DNA from: Actinoplanes subtropicus
Lineage (GTDB): Bacteria > Actinomycetota > Actinomycetes > Mycobacteriales > Micromonosporaceae
NCBI RefSeq assembly: GCF_000721705.1
Contig: NZ_JOJL01000030.1
Span: 1-64,000 of the forward strand
Reading direction: 5' to 3'
Length of the DNA: 64,000 nucleotides
The position numbers and the translations under genes are program-made. The notes under the pieces were generated by a model. The model did no database searches, was not told where the DNA came from, and saw only the letters and a program-made list of their open reading frames with translations. Shown here one piece after another: positions 35,066-44,837 of the stretch. How positions within the stretch are numbered: the first letter of the stretch is position 1; every line of letters begins with the position of its first letter.

Positions 35066-36316
35066 CTATGCGGCGGCCAGACCGTGCGAGAAGTCCAGCG
35101 CGCGGGTCGACCATCGGACCGCGTCCATGTATTGGCCGGCCAGATCGAAGCTGCCGAACTCCCCATTCTCGTACGCGTCGACCGCCCGCAGCACCCGCCC
35201 GAGCCGGCCGGTGCCCTCGACCAGCGCGGCCACGAGCGCCGGCGCGAGCGGGAACTGCTCGGCCATCGACTCCGGCGTCACGTCGAGCAGCTGGCCCACG
35301 CCGCTGATCACGCCGGCCATGAACGCGGCGTCCGGCGGCGCGCCGAACCAGGTGGCGATGTTCTCGCAGAGCCGGGCCCGGGTGAGCACGCCGAGCATCC
35401 GCTCCTCGGTGCCGTCGCCCAGGTCGTCGAGCACCATCAGCAGCGCCCACTGGCGGATGCTCGGCATGCCGACCATGACCACGGCCTGGCGTACCGAGGA
35501 AACCCGGTTGGCGTGCCCGGCCGCGACCGAGTTGCTGGCCCGCAGCACGCGCAGGGACAGCGGCGGGTCGCTGGCGATGATGCCGACGATCTTCTGCAGG
35601 TCGGGGTCGGCGGAGCTGAGCGCGGCGACCAGTTCGAGGCGGCGCAGCCGGCTGGGGGAGAGGCTGGCGACGGTGAGCACCTGCGGGTGGCTGAGCGCGT
35701 AGCCCTGGCGCAGTTCCATGCCGTACTTGTCGGCGATGGCGAGCTGCTCGGCGGTCTCCAGGCGCTCGGCCACGATCTTGATTTTGGGGTACTGCCGGCA
35801 GGCGGCGACGACCTCGTCCAGCCGGGAGAGGTCACCGTCGAGCAGGTCGAGCTTCACGTACGAGGCGAGCGAGAAGAGCACCTCGTGGCCGGAGCCCCAG
35901 ACGAAGTCGTCGAGCGCGATCCGGTAGCCGGCCTCGCTGAGCGCGGTGATCCCGGCGACCACCTCGTCGTCCATCCGCACGGTCTCGAGCACCTCGAGCA
36001 CGACCTGCTCAGGACCGAACGGCAGGGCGATCTCGCCGATCAGGAAGTCGCGGGTGAGGTTGATGAAGCAGAGCCGGTCGCCGGCCACCTCGCGGATGCC
36101 GAACTCGGTGAACGCGTTGATCATGACGGTGCTGGTCGCGTACGTGTCCTGGCGCCCCGCCGCGACCGCGTCCACGCTCCCACGGAACAACAGCTCGTAG
36201 GCGGCCACGCCGCCGTGCACGTCGAAGATGGGCTGACGCCCGACGTGAACGAGCTGCGTGCCGTCCGCTGAGGCCGAGGATTTCACACCGCTAGGTATCG
36301 GCCGCTCCCCGGCCAA
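35066..36316 (-). CDS. EAL-HDOD signalling protein (YuxH type), EAL motif degenerate
   Basis: 416 residues from a TTG at 36316, or 406 from a GTG at 36286; neither has a strong ribosome site. Residues 20-205 form an EAL-type barrel in which the catalytic EAL reads ELLF and IALDDFVWG replaces the DDFG region, so it probably does not hydrolyse cyclic-di-GMP. The HDOD domain (about 215-400; QKIVGIIASDPPLSLRVLRA, VRQAVVMVGM) follows. EAL-HDOD proteins act as signalling scaffolds. It stands alone between the lipoprotein genes. Confidence 0.88.
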   Translation of the reverse strand: MAGERPIPSGVKSSASADGTQLVHVGRQPIFDVHGGVAAYELLFRGSVDAVAAGRQDTYATSTVMINAFTEFGIREVAGDRLCFINLTRDFLIGEIALPFGPEQVVLEVLETVRMDDEVVAGITALSEAGYRIALDDFVWGSGHEVLFSLASYVKLDLLDGDLSRLDEVVAACRQYPKIKIVAERLETAEQLAIADKYGMELRQGYALSHPQVLTVASLSPSRLRRLELVAALSSADPDLQKIVGIIASDPPLSLRVLRASNSVAAGHANRVSSVRQAVVMVGMPSIRQWALLMVLDDLGDGTEERMLGVLTRARLCENIATWFGAPPDAAFMAGVISGVGQLLDVTPESMAEQFPLAPALVAALVEGTGRLGRVLRAVDAYENGEFGSFDLAGQYMDAVRWSTRALDFSHGLAAA

Positions 36317-36334
36317 CCTGACGAATTCCGAAAT

Positions 36335-37405
36335 CTAGACCTGGCCCAGCCAGAGCCGGCTCCCCGAGGCCAGCAACACCTGGCGGCCGCGGGCGGCGAC
36401 CGCGACGGGCGGCTCGGGCGCATCGATCTTGCGGCCGTCGAGGAACAGACCACCGCCGACCACCAGCGTTTTCCCGTCGGCGATCGCCATCGACCGTACG
36501 CCGCCGGGATCGCCCCCGAAGGTCCGGCCCGTCGTCCACCGGCCCGCGTGCCAGCGCCAGAGCCCGAAACTGGTGCCCCGGGCGCCCGCCGCGACCACGT
36601 CGTCGCCGTCCCGTACCGCCCGCTGGATCTCGTTGTAGCCGCTCTCGGCCGGCGGATCGTCCCTGGTCCACGTCGTGCCGTCGGTGGTGAGCCAGACCGC
36701 CGCGCGCTGGTCGGCGCTGCCCCGGGTGGCCTGCCCGCCGACGAACGCCCACCGGCCGTCCGGCAGCGCCACCGCGGCCCGCGCCACGGTGTCCCCGGCC
36801 AGCCCGGGCGCGTTCTCGAAGAGGGTGAACACCTTCGCGTCCGGCGGCGCGAACCAGGCGGCGGCCCCGGTGCTGCGGTTCCCGGCGATCGCGAACCCGC
36901 CCGGGCCGGCGGCCAGGCGGCCCACGTCGACCGCGGTGTCCCCGCCGTAGGTGCCGAACGGCGCCGGATTTTCCACCATCCGCCCGCCAGCCGGCCGCCC
37001 TTGGCCCAGGCGCCCTTCGTCCGGCTGCCCTTCGTCCAGCCGCCAGGAGCTGACCCGCGGGTTGCCGTGCGCGCCGCCGGGCACCGCGCCGATCATCGCG
37101 ACCCGGTCGCCGGTGCAGGCCACGTCGGTGATCACCTCGAGCGGCCCGTAGTAGCTGGTCGGCAGCGGCGCGAACGGCACCGGCTGCCAGGCGGTGCCGT
37201 CCGCGCTGGTCCACGCGGCCGGCCCGCCCGCGGCCAGCGCCCCGGCCGCCCACCAGCGGCCGCCGCAGTCGGCGACCGCGCGCAGCTGCGCCGTGGCCGG
37301 CAGGCGGGACTCGTGCCACGCCGGCGACGGGTCGGGCTTGCTGCAAGCGCTGCCCGAAAGCACCGCCAGCGCGATCGCGACCCTGCAATAAAACGATGAA
37401 CGCAT
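36335..37405 (-). CDS. secreted lipoprotein, probable beta-propeller
   Basis: 356 residues with a lipoprotein signal (ALAVLSGSAC, Cys21). The mature part is built of repeated blade-like units: WTSADGTAWQPV, VAMIGAVPGG, WLTTDGTTWTRD, VVAAGARGTSFGLW, MAIADGKTLVVGG, LLASGSRLWLG. No active-site residues recognised. ATG 37405 is the second of two in-frame starts and puts basic residues directly before the hydrophobic core. Gly/Asp-rich imperfect repeats occur near residues 125-145. It is divergent from the beta-helix enzyme at 37471 with only 65 nt between. Confidence 0.75.
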   Translation of the reverse strand: MRSSFYCRVAIALAVLSGSACSKPDPSPAWHESRLPATAQLRAVADCGGRWWAAGALAAGGPAAWTSADGTAWQPVPFAPLPTSYYGPLEVITDVACTGDRVAMIGAVPGGAHGNPRVSSWRLDEGQPDEGRLGQGRPAGGRMVENPAPFGTYGGDTAVDVGRLAAGPGGFAIAGNRSTGAAAWFAPPDAKVFTLFENAPGLAGDTVARAAVALPDGRWAFVGGQATRGSADQRAAVWLTTDGTTWTRDDPPAESGYNEIQRAVRDGDDVVAAGARGTSFGLWRWHAGRWTTGRTFGGDPGGVRSMAIADGKTLVVGGGLFLDGRKIDAPEPPVAVAARGRQVLLASGSRLWLGQV

Positions 37406-37470
37406 GAAAGAAGGAGTCAATCTGTCGAAAAGAGGGGACGAAGCCTTGTGGACTACATCACAGCAATCCT

Positions 37471-39426
37471 ATGGTCACTCGGATGAAGAGAGCCGTCATC
37501 ACCGTCGCCGTGGCCCTGGCGGTCGGCGCGAGCGGTACCGCGTACGCGTCGGCGCCCGATCTGCCGGCCGGCACCCGCGCCGCGCTCGATCCGGCGCTGG
37601 TCGCCGGTCGCGGCGCCACCGTCGCCTTCACCGAGCAGGAGGCCGAGTCGGCCGCGACCGACGGCACGGTGATCGGGCCCGGGCGGGACGCCTACACCCT
37701 GCCCGCCGAGGCCTCCGGGCGCTCGGCGGTCCAGCTCGCGCCCGGTCAGTGGGTCGAGTTCACCCTGCCCAGGGCCACCAACGCGATCACCGTGCGGTAC
37801 AGCATCCCGGACGCGCCGACCGGCGGCGGGATTACCGCGCCGCTCGCCGTCAAGGTCGGGAAGGACCGCCGGACCATGACGTTGACCTCGCAATACTCCT
37901 GGCTCTACAACCAATACCCGTTCAGCAACGACCCGGCCGCGGGCCTGTTGCATCCGGACTGGTGGATCACCGAGTGCGGCTGTGTGCCGAGCGCGACCAC
38001 CCCGGCGCCGGTCATCTCCAAGCCGTTCCGGCCCAACCACTTCTACGACGAGCAGCGGCTGCCTCTGGGCAGGACATATCGGGCCGGCGAGAAGGTCCGG
38101 CTGACCGCCTCGGTCGCCACGGTGATCGACCTGCTCGACACGGAGCTCGTCGGGCCGCCCAAGATCGACCTGCGGGCCGCGAACGTTCTGCTGTTCGGTG
38201 CCGACCCGACCGGGCGGCGGGACTCGGCGGCGGCGTTCGACCGGGCGATCGCGTTCGCCCGCAAGGCGTCGCTGAAGCTCTACGTGCCGCCGGGCACCTA
38301 CCAGGTCAACCGGCACATCATGGTCGACGACGTGACGATCGAGGGCGCCGGCAACTGGTACACGATCATCAAGGGCACTCAGCAGACGTTGTCGACGCCG
38401 GCCCCGGACGGCTCGATCCACACCGGGGTCGGCTTTTATGGGGACAACGCGCGTAATGTCCATTTGAGCGGCTTCGCCATCGAGGGCGACGTCCGCGAGC
38501 GGATCGACACCGACCAGGTGAACGGCATCGGCGGCGCGATGAGCGACTCGAGCATCGACGGGCTCTACATCCATCACACCAAGGTGGGCCTGTGGTTCGA
38601 CGGGCCGATGTCGCACACGAGGATCACCGACAACGTGATCGTCGACCAGATCGCCGACGGCCTGAACTTCCACACCGGCGTCACCGATTCGCTCGTCCAG
38701 AACAACTTCCTGCGCAACACCGGCGACGACGCCCTGGCGATGTGGTCGGAGAAGACCGAGGACGCGCGGAACACCTTCGACCACAACACGATCCAGACGC
38801 CGGTGCTGGCCAACGGCATCGCGATCTACGGTGGCACCGACAACACCGTCTCCGCCAACCTGATCGCCGACCCGATCCGCGAGGGCAGCGCGCTGCACGC
38901 CGGCTCCCGGTTCGGCGCCGAGCCGTTCACCGGGTACCTCCGGTTCACCGACAACACCACGGTCCGGTCCGGCCCGTATGAGCTGAACTGGAACATCGGT
39001 CTCGGCGCGATCTGGCTGTACGCGCTGGAGAGGAACATGGACGCGGACATCCAGGTGGTCGGCGACACCTTCCTGGACACCACGTACAACGCGATCATGG
39101 AAGTCGCGGACTGGCCGGTGAAGGACCTCTACTCGATCACCAACGTCCACTTCAAGGACATCAGGATTGACGGTATGGGCACCAGCGTCCTCTCCGCCCG
39201 CGTCGGCGGTAACGCGACCTTCGAGAACGTCGACGCCCGCAACGTCGGCGCGGTCGGCGTCAACAACTGCGGCCGGTTCAACTTCCCCGCGACCGGCAGC
39301 GAATTCACGGTGACCGACCTGGGCGGCAACGACGGCGGCTGGCTCGCCCCCTGGATGCTGCCCAACACGATCACCTGCGACGACCGTCCCCCGGTCGTCC
39401 CGCCGCCCGCCCCGTCCCCCTGGTAG
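37471..39426 (+). CDS. secreted beta-helix glycosidase, GH87-like (alpha-1,3-glucanase / mycodextranase)
   Basis: 651 residues with a signal peptide (about 1-27, cut after AYASA). Residues 35-220 form a jelly-roll carbohydrate-binding region (APGQWVEFTLPRATNAITVR), then a right-handed beta-helix from about 230: VLLFGADPTGRRDSAAAFDR, IADGLNFHTGVTDS and NTGDDALAMWSE. The adjacent Asp pair in GDD and the upstream Asp in IADG are placed as the catalytic acids of GH87/GH28-like clans; ADG.N.H plus TGDD..A.W is the GH87 style. It ends with a Pro-rich tail. A 13-bp terminator follows. Substrate not proven: fungal or plant polysaccharides are likely. Confidence 0.75.
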   Translation: MVTRMKRAVITVAVALAVGASGTAYASAPDLPAGTRAALDPALVAGRGATVAFTEQEAESAATDGTVIGPGRDAYTLPAEASGRSAVQLAPGQWVEFTLPRATNAITVRYSIPDAPTGGGITAPLAVKVGKDRRTMTLTSQYSWLYNQYPFSNDPAAGLLHPDWWITECGCVPSATTPAPVISKPFRPNHFYDEQRLPLGRTYRAGEKVRLTASVATVIDLLDTELVGPPKIDLRAANVLLFGADPTGRRDSAAAFDRAIAFARKASLKLYVPPGTYQVNRHIMVDDVTIEGAGNWYTIIKGTQQTLSTPAPDGSIHTGVGFYGDNARNVHLSGFAIEGDVRERIDTDQVNGIGGAMSDSSIDGLYIHHTKVGLWFDGPMSHTRITDNVIVDQIADGLNFHTGVTDSLVQNNFLRNTGDDALAMWSEKTEDARNTFDHNTIQTPVLANGIAIYGGTDNTVSANLIADPIREGSALHAGSRFGAEPFTGYLRFTDNTTVRSGPYELNWNIGLGAIWLYALERNMDADIQVVGDTFLDTTYNAIMEVADWPVKDLYSITNVHFKDIRIDGMGTSVLSARVGGNATFENVDARNVGAVGVNNCGRFNFPATGSEFTVTDLGGNDGGWLAPWMLPNTITCDDRPPVVPPPAPSPW

Positions 39427-39439
39427 TCACCCCCGGGCC

Positions 39440-39471
39440 GCGGCCCCACTCGTTGATTCGAGTGGGGCCGC
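39440..39471 (+). terminator. strong terminator behind the beta-helix glycosidase
   Basis: GCGGCCCCACTCG pairs perfectly with CGAGTGGGGCCGC (13 bp) around the loop TTGATT, 14 nt after the stop and followed by TCTCTGTGG. Confidence 0.85.
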
Positions 39472-39519
39472 TCTCTGTGGGTATCCTTGGCGGCCGATCG
39501 CCCGAGTGGGAGGAAGTTC

Positions 39520-40422
39520 GTGAGCCAAACGTTGCTGGTGACCGGGGGTGCCGGGTTTGTCGGTTCCCACCTCATCAAGGCGCTGCTCCAGGACTATCCG
39601 TCCGCGGCGATCGTCTCCATCGACAACTACTTCACCGGCGTCCGCGAGAACCACTCGAACGACCCCCGGGTGACGTACATCGACGGCTCGACGGTCGACA
39701 TCAACAAGATCTGGGCCGAGCGCGGCCTGGCCAGCCCCGAGATCGTCTTCCATCTCGGTGAGTATTCGCGGATCGTCCAGTCCTTCGACGACCACGATCT
39801 GACCTGGGAGTTCAACCTCCTGGGCACGATGGAGGTGGTCAAGTTCGCGTCCGCCAACGGGTCGAAACTGATCTACGCGGGCTCCAGCTCCAAGTTCGGC
39901 AACGACGGACAGGACGAAAACCTCAATCCGTACGCCTGGACCAAGGCCAAGAACATCGAGTACATCGCGAACTACGCGAGCTGGTACGGGCTGGACTACG
40001 CGATCACGTACTTCTACAACGTGTACGGCCCCGGCCAGATCTCGTCCGGCCGCTACGCCACGGTGATCGGCATCTTCGAAGACCACTACCTGCGCGGCGA
40101 GCCGCTGCCGGTCGTCTCGCCCGGCACCCAGACTCGAGACTTCACCCACGTCGACGACATCGTCCGCGGCATCGTGCTGGTCGCCCAGAAGGGCACCGGC
40201 GACGGCTACCTGCTCGGCACCGGCCACGAGTGGCCGCTGATCGAGGTGGCCAAGCTCTTTCGCACCGAGTACGTGCTGAAGCCGGCCCTGCGCGGCGAGC
40301 GGGTGCGCGGCCAGGCCGACACCACGCGGGCCGGCGAGCTGGGCTGGCGGCCGACCCGCCGCCTCGACGAGTACATCGCCTCGTTCATCGCCACCCACCG
40401 CCCGGGCGACCTGGATCACTGA
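39520..40422 (+). CDS. NAD-dependent epimerase/dehydratase (extended SDR)
   Basis: 300 residues. The Rossmann motif VTGGAGFVGSH is at residues 5-15; the catalytic triad is the Ser of GSSSKFG with YAWTK (Tyr and Lys), and FTHVDDI is the usual extended-SDR C-terminal motif. The family acts on nucleotide sugars: 4-epimerases, decarboxylases or dehydratases. The GTG at 39520 follows GGGAGGAAG; the upstream ATG at 39487 gives residues outside the fold. It sits alone, without other cell-wall or glycosylation genes nearby, so the nucleotide sugar cannot be told. Confidence 0.88.
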   Translation: MSQTLLVTGGAGFVGSHLIKALLQDYPSAAIVSIDNYFTGVRENHSNDPRVTYIDGSTVDINKIWAERGLASPEIVFHLGEYSRIVQSFDDHDLTWEFNLLGTMEVVKFASANGSKLIYAGSSSKFGNDGQDENLNPYAWTKAKNIEYIANYASWYGLDYAITYFYNVYGPGQISSGRYATVIGIFEDHYLRGEPLPVVSPGTQTRDFTHVDDIVRGIVLVAQKGTGDGYLLGTGHEWPLIEVAKLFRTEYVLKPALRGERVRGQADTTRAGELGWRPTRRLDEYIASFIATHRPGDLDH

Positions 40423-40455
40423 CACGTCCGGGCCGCACCGGGTTGACTGGTCCGA

Positions 40456-41634
40456 GTGCGTCGCGCCCTGATTCCCCTGCTCGCCCTGGCCTGCGGTCTC
40501 ACCGTGGCCAACCTCTACTACTCGCAACCCCTGCTCGGCCTCATCGCCGGCAAGTTCGGCGTGAGCGAGGGCGCGGCCACCGTCGTGGTCACCCTCACCC
40601 AGATCGGGTACGCGCTGGGCCTGCTCCTGCTGCTGCCCCTGGGCGACCTGGTCGAGAACCGGCGGCTGACCACCCGGCTGTTGCTCGGCACCGCGGCGTC
40701 GCTGCTGGTGGCGGCGCTGGCCCCGGCGTACGCAATCTTCTTGGTCTTCTCGGTTTTGATCGGCGTCACGTCGGTCGTCGCGCAGATCCTCGTGCCGTTC
40801 GCGGCGCATCTGGCGCCGGCGTCGCAGCGGGGCGCGATCGTCGGCAAGGTGATGAGCGGCTTGTTGCTGGGCATCCTGCTGGCCCGGACGGTGTCCAGCT
40901 TCGCCGGCGGGCTGTGGGGCTGGCGGGCGATCTACTTCATCTCGGCCGCGCTGATGCTGGCCCTGGCGGTGGTTCTGTACCGGGCGTTGCCGCAGCGTCC
41001 CCCTTCGCACGCCGCGCGCTACGGTTCCCTGCTGCGCAGCGTGCTGGAGCTCGCCCGCTCGGAGCCGGCCCTGCGCCGGCGGGCGGTGTGCCAGGGCCTG
41101 CTCTTCGGGGCGTTCAGCGCATTCTGGACGGGGATCGCGTACGAGCTGATCGACGAACACGGCTTCAACCAGTCGCAGATCGCCGTCTTCGCCCTGATCG
41201 GCGCGGGCGGCGCGGCGGCGGCCCCGATCGCCGGCAAACTGGCCGACCGAGGCTACGGGTCGCGGGGCAGCGGCGGTGCCCTGCTGCTGGCGGCCTTGAT
41301 GGCCCTGCTGGCCGCGGCGGGCCACGGCAGCGTGATCGTGTTGGCGGTCGCCGGCGTGCTGCTCGACTTCGCGGTCCAGGCCCACCAGGTGATGAGCCAG
41401 CACGAGATCTACGCGTTGCGGGCCGACGCCCGAGCCCGCATCAACACCGTCTTCATGACCACGGTCTTCACCGGCGGCGCCATTTCCTCGGCCCTGACCG
41501 GAGTCTTGCACCACCGCTACGGCTGGACGGGCGCGTGCTTGCTGGCGGCGGGGTGCGCGACGGCGGCGTTGGCGGTGTGGGCGGTCGCGCGATGGCGGGC
41601 CTCGACGCGGGTGCGGGAGGCCGCCATCCGGTGA
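40456..41634 (+). CDS. MFS-family transporter
   Basis: 392 residues with 12 predicted membrane helices, starting with RRALIPLLALACGLTVANLY; GYALGLLLLLPLGDLVENRR is the loop 2-3 motif A of the drug-efflux group, and a similar DRGYGSRG lies after helix 8. It begins at a GTG at 40456, 33 nt after the epimerase stop, without a clear ribosome site. A sugar-efflux or drug-efflux role is possible; the substrate is unknown. Confidence 0.87.
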   Translation: MRRALIPLLALACGLTVANLYYSQPLLGLIAGKFGVSEGAATVVVTLTQIGYALGLLLLLPLGDLVENRRLTTRLLLGTAASLLVAALAPAYAIFLVFSVLIGVTSVVAQILVPFAAHLAPASQRGAIVGKVMSGLLLGILLARTVSSFAGGLWGWRAIYFISAALMLALAVVLYRALPQRPPSHAARYGSLLRSVLELARSEPALRRRAVCQGLLFGAFSAFWTGIAYELIDEHGFNQSQIAVFALIGAGGAAAAPIAGKLADRGYGSRGSGGALLLAALMALLAAAGHGSVIVLAVAGVLLDFAVQAHQVMSQHEIYALRADARARINTVFMTTVFTGGAISSALTGVLHHRYGWTGACLLAAGCATAALAVWAVARWRASTRVREAAIR

Positions 41635-41704
41635 CGCGGTGGCATCGCAAATAGAACACGCAAGCGCCGCAAATCGAAAGCGACCGGGACACCCGTGTCC
41701 GCAT

Positions 41705-42523
41705 TCACCCCTTGAGCGCGCCGTCCAGGACTCCTCGGATGAAGTGGCGCTGGAAGAAGAGGTAGATCGCCACGACCGGGGCGATGACGATCAGGGTCGC
41801 GGCGGCCAGGGACGGGATGTCGACGTTGTATTCGCCGGTGAAGTAGCCCAGGCCCGCCGGGGCGGTGCGGCGGGCCGGGTCCTGGATCAGGATGAGCGGC
41901 AGCAGGAACTGGTTCCAGCACCAGACGAAATACAGGACGCCCAGGGTGGTCACGGCGGGACGGGAATTGGGCAGCAGGATGCGCCACAGGGTCGACCAGG
42001 AGGTGGCGCCGTCCAGGCGGGCGGCCTCGATCAGGCCGGTCGGCATGGTGGCGAAGTGGGAGCGCATCCAGAAGGTACCGAACGGCATGAAGGCGGCGAT
42101 CTCCACCAGCGCCAGGCCGTAGCGGGTGTCGGTCAGGCCGAGCGCGCGCAGGTCGTAGTAGAGCGGGATCACGGTCACCTCGGCCGGTAGGGCGAGGCCC
42201 AGCAGGAGGTAGCCGAAGATCTTGCGGCCGCCGGGCACCTCCATGGTGGCCAGCGCGTAGCCGGCGAGCGTGGCGAACAGCACCGAGGCCGGCACTACGG
42301 CGACCGCGACCAGGCCGCTGGAGAGCAGCAGCCGGCCGAAGCCCGCCTTGCTCCACGCCGTGCCGAAGTTCTCCAGGTGCAGCCCGTGCGGCGCCTCCAG
42401 CCCGGTCAGCGGGGTGCCGGCCGGCTGGATCGAGGCGGACAGCAGGGACAGGAACGGCACGAAGACGGCGACCAGGAACAGCGTCAGGACCGCGGGCGCC
42501 GCGAGCCGGCGCGGGAGGCTCAC
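41705..42523 (-). CDS. ABC sugar transporter permease (MalG type), second importer
   Basis: 272 residues with six membrane segments; the EAA loop reads EAARLDGATSWSTLWRILLP. The GTG at 42523 overlaps the stop of the partner permease (GTGA), so the two are translated together. It is the last gene of the operon running from 46100 down to 41705: oxidoreductase, binding protein, permease, permease. As in the first importer there is no ATPase gene. Confidence 0.93.
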   Translation of the reverse strand: MSLPRRLAAPAVLTLFLVAVFVPFLSLLSASIQPAGTPLTGLEAPHGLHLENFGTAWSKAGFGRLLLSSGLVAVAVVPASVLFATLAGYALATMEVPGGRKIFGYLLLGLALPAEVTVIPLYYDLRALGLTDTRYGLALVEIAAFMPFGTFWMRSHFATMPTGLIEAARLDGATSWSTLWRILLPNSRPAVTTLGVLYFVWCWNQFLLPLILIQDPARRTAPAGLGYFTGEYNVDIPSLAAATLIVIAPVVAIYLFFQRHFIRGVLDGALKG

Positions 42524-43443
42524 GGCCGCTCCCGGGACAGCCTGGTGATCACCAGGACGACCGCGAAGATCACCAGCGTGAGCACCACGGCGAGGGCGCT
42601 GGCCAGGCCGACGGCGCCGCCGCCGAACGCGAGGCGGTAGATCAGGATGCCGGGCACGACCGTGGTCGTGCCCGGGCCGCCCCCGGTCGTGATGTAGACG
42701 AGGTCGAAGCTGGACAGCGCGGCGATCACGGTGATCGACAAGGCCACCGCGATCTCGGGCCGCAGCAGCGGCACCGTGATCGAGAGGAACTCCCGGACCG
42801 GGCCGGCGCCGTCGACCCGGGAGGCCTCGTAGATCTCCCCGTCGATGCGCTGCGTGCCGGAGAGGAACAGCACCATGCACAGCCCCGACACCACCCACGT
42901 GCCGACCACGCCGACCGCGACCAGCGCCCAGTCGAAGCTGCCCAGCCAGGCCTGGGCCCACCGGCCCAGCCCCACCGCCTGCAGCACCTGATTGACGGTG
43001 CCCTGCTCGGCGTACACCCAGCGCCAGATGATGCCCACCGCGACCAGCGGCAGCACCTGCGGCAGGAACACGACCGCGCGGATCACGGCGAGGCCGCGCC
43101 GCCGCCGGCGCGCCACGATCGCGGCGCAGACCAGCCCCAGCGCGATCGGCAGCACCGAGAAGAACAGGATCAGCGTCCCGGCGTGCTCGGCGGCCGCCCG
43201 CAGCTCCGGGTCGGCGACCACCGAGCGGTAGTTGCCGAGACCGGCGAACGACGGCAGGGTCACCCCGTCCCAGTTGAAGAACGAGAGATACGCCGTGTGC
43301 AGCGCGGGCAGCACGGTGAACAGCGTGTACAGCAACAGCGCGGGCGCCAGGTAGAGCAGGCCCGACCACCGGCGACGGCGGCGCCGGCGCTGTCGTGCGC
43401 GCGGCGGCGCGGTCACCGGGGCGGGCGCGATGTCCAGCATCAC
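42520..43443 (-). CDS. ABC sugar transporter permease (MalF type), second importer
   Basis: About 307 residues. A strongly basic N-terminus (a run of Arg at about residues 16-25) precedes six membrane segments; the EAA loop reads EASRVDGAGPVREFLSITVP. GTG 43443 or ATG 43440 are both possible; both overlap the binding-protein stop at 43440-43442. Heterodimer partner of the permease at 41705. Confidence 0.93.
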   Translation of the reverse strand: MMLDIAPAPVTAPPRARQRRRRRRRWSGLLYLAPALLLYTLFTVLPALHTAYLSFFNWDGVTLPSFAGLGNYRSVVADPELRAAAEHAGTLILFFSVLPIALGLVCAAIVARRRRRGLAVIRAVVFLPQVLPLVAVGIIWRWVYAEQGTVNQVLQAVGLGRWAQAWLGSFDWALVAVGVVGTWVVSGLCMVLFLSGTQRIDGEIYEASRVDGAGPVREFLSITVPLLRPEIAVALSITVIAALSSFDLVYITTGGGPGTTTVVPGILIYRLAFGGGAVGLASALAVVLTLVIFAVVLVITRLSRERP

Positions 43444-44807
43444 TGCTGGTGGTACTTGTCGAAGTCGGCCTGGAGCAGGGCGAGGAACTGGTCGACCGTG
43501 GCCTTGCCGCCGGCCAGTTGCTGCAACGCGTTCGTGAGCGTGTCGGACATGGTCGGCGTGGACGCGTTCTGGATGAACGGTTCGAGACCCTGATCTCGTA
43601 CGGTCGCCTGCCAGCCGGTCAGCAGCGAGCCGAACAGCCCGGCCTGGCTCGGCATGGCGTCGGCCTTCGGCGCCATGAACCCGGCCTTCGCTGTCAACGG
43701 GGCCGCATCGGCGCTGCCCACGAAGTCGAGGAAGGCGGCCGCGGCCGCGGCACTCTTGGTCTTGGCCGACACGCAGTAGTACACGCCCGCACCGGTCGTG
43801 TGGATCTTCGCATCGGCGGTGGCCTGCGGCATCGTGAAGTAGCCCGCGTTGTCGCCGAGCCCCTTGCCGACCGCGGCGGCCGCCCAGTTACCGCTGATCC
43901 GGAAGACCCCCTGCCCCTTGGCGAACGCGGCGGTGGCGTCGTTGTCGCTGATTCCGTTCACGTTGCTGGAAATGTATCCCTTGGTCACCCAGCGCTGGAT
44001 GGTTTCCGCCGCGGTCCTGGCCCCGGGCAGCACGATCGAGGCGCCCGAGTGGCCGAAGGCCCACGCCTCCCGGTCGGCCGGGGCCAGGAAGACCGAGAGC
44101 AGTTCGTTGAACGGGTGGTTGAGGCCGCCGTCCAGGTTGCCGACCACCAGAGGCAGCTCGCCGGCCGCCTTGGCCTTGGCGAACATGGCCTCCAGCTCGT
44201 CGACCGTCTTGGCCGGCGTGGTCAGGCCGAGGCGGGCGGCCTTCTGCTTGTTGTAGTAGACGCCCTCGAAGGACAGGCCGCCCGGAACCCCGTACAGCGA
44301 ACCGGTCCCGACGGTCTTGCCGTCCGGGCTGAAGGTGATCTGGTCGAGGCCCGGGAACTTCGAACTCCACCCGTACGCGGTCGCATAGCCGTCCGCGTTG
44401 AGCAGCAGGCCGCCGGGCACCAGGTTTTGCATGCCCGGGGTGAACTGGGCGATGTCGGGCGGGGTCGCCGCGGACATCGTCAGGTTGATGCTCTTGAGGT
44501 AGTCGTCCCAGCCCGTGTACTGGCGCTTGAACGTCACGTTCGGATATTTCGCCCGGAACGCGTCGAGCAGTCCCTGGGTCATCGTGGTGTCGTCGGCGTC
44601 GGCCACGGTGAGCGTGACCGGGTCACTGGGCACGGCCGTGGAGACCGGCCCGGCGCTCGCCGTGGAGCCGGCCGCCGAGGATCCCGGGGTCAGCGAGCTG
44701 CACCCGGCCACGGTGACGGCGCCGGCCGCGGCCAGGCCGGAGAGGAGGGCACGCCGGGAGAATCCCCGGCCGATCGGTGAGAGAGGGGTACGCGGCAGCG
44801 GGCTCAT
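43440..44807 (-). CDS. ABC sugar transporter substrate-binding lipoprotein, second importer
   Basis: 455 residues. The signal region has a twin-arginine-like SRRALLSGLAAAG and a lipobox VAGC (Cys36), so export may go by Tat before lipidation. The mature protein is a family 1 sugar-binding protein (LTVADADDTTMTQGLLDAFR, LYGVPGGLSFEGVYYNKQKA). GGGGAG precedes the ATG. It lies 30 nt behind the oxidoreductase gene. The ligand may be a sugar that the co-encoded Gfo-type enzyme oxidises. Confidence 0.92.
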   Translation of the reverse strand: MSPLPRTPLSPIGRGFSRRALLSGLAAAGAVTVAGCSSLTPGSSAAGSTASAGPVSTAVPSDPVTLTVADADDTTMTQGLLDAFRAKYPNVTFKRQYTGWDDYLKSINLTMSAATPPDIAQFTPGMQNLVPGGLLLNADGYATAYGWSSKFPGLDQITFSPDGKTVGTGSLYGVPGGLSFEGVYYNKQKAARLGLTTPAKTVDELEAMFAKAKAAGELPLVVGNLDGGLNHPFNELLSVFLAPADREAWAFGHSGASIVLPGARTAAETIQRWVTKGYISSNVNGISDNDATAAFAKGQGVFRISGNWAAAAVGKGLGDNAGYFTMPQATADAKIHTTGAGVYYCVSAKTKSAAAAAAFLDFVGSADAAPLTAKAGFMAPKADAMPSQAGLFGSLLTGWQATVRDQGLEPFIQNASTPTMSDTLTNALQQLAGGKATVDQFLALLQADFDKYHQQ

Positions 44808-44837
44808 GATGATCTCCCCTGGATAGGGCTTCGCAGA

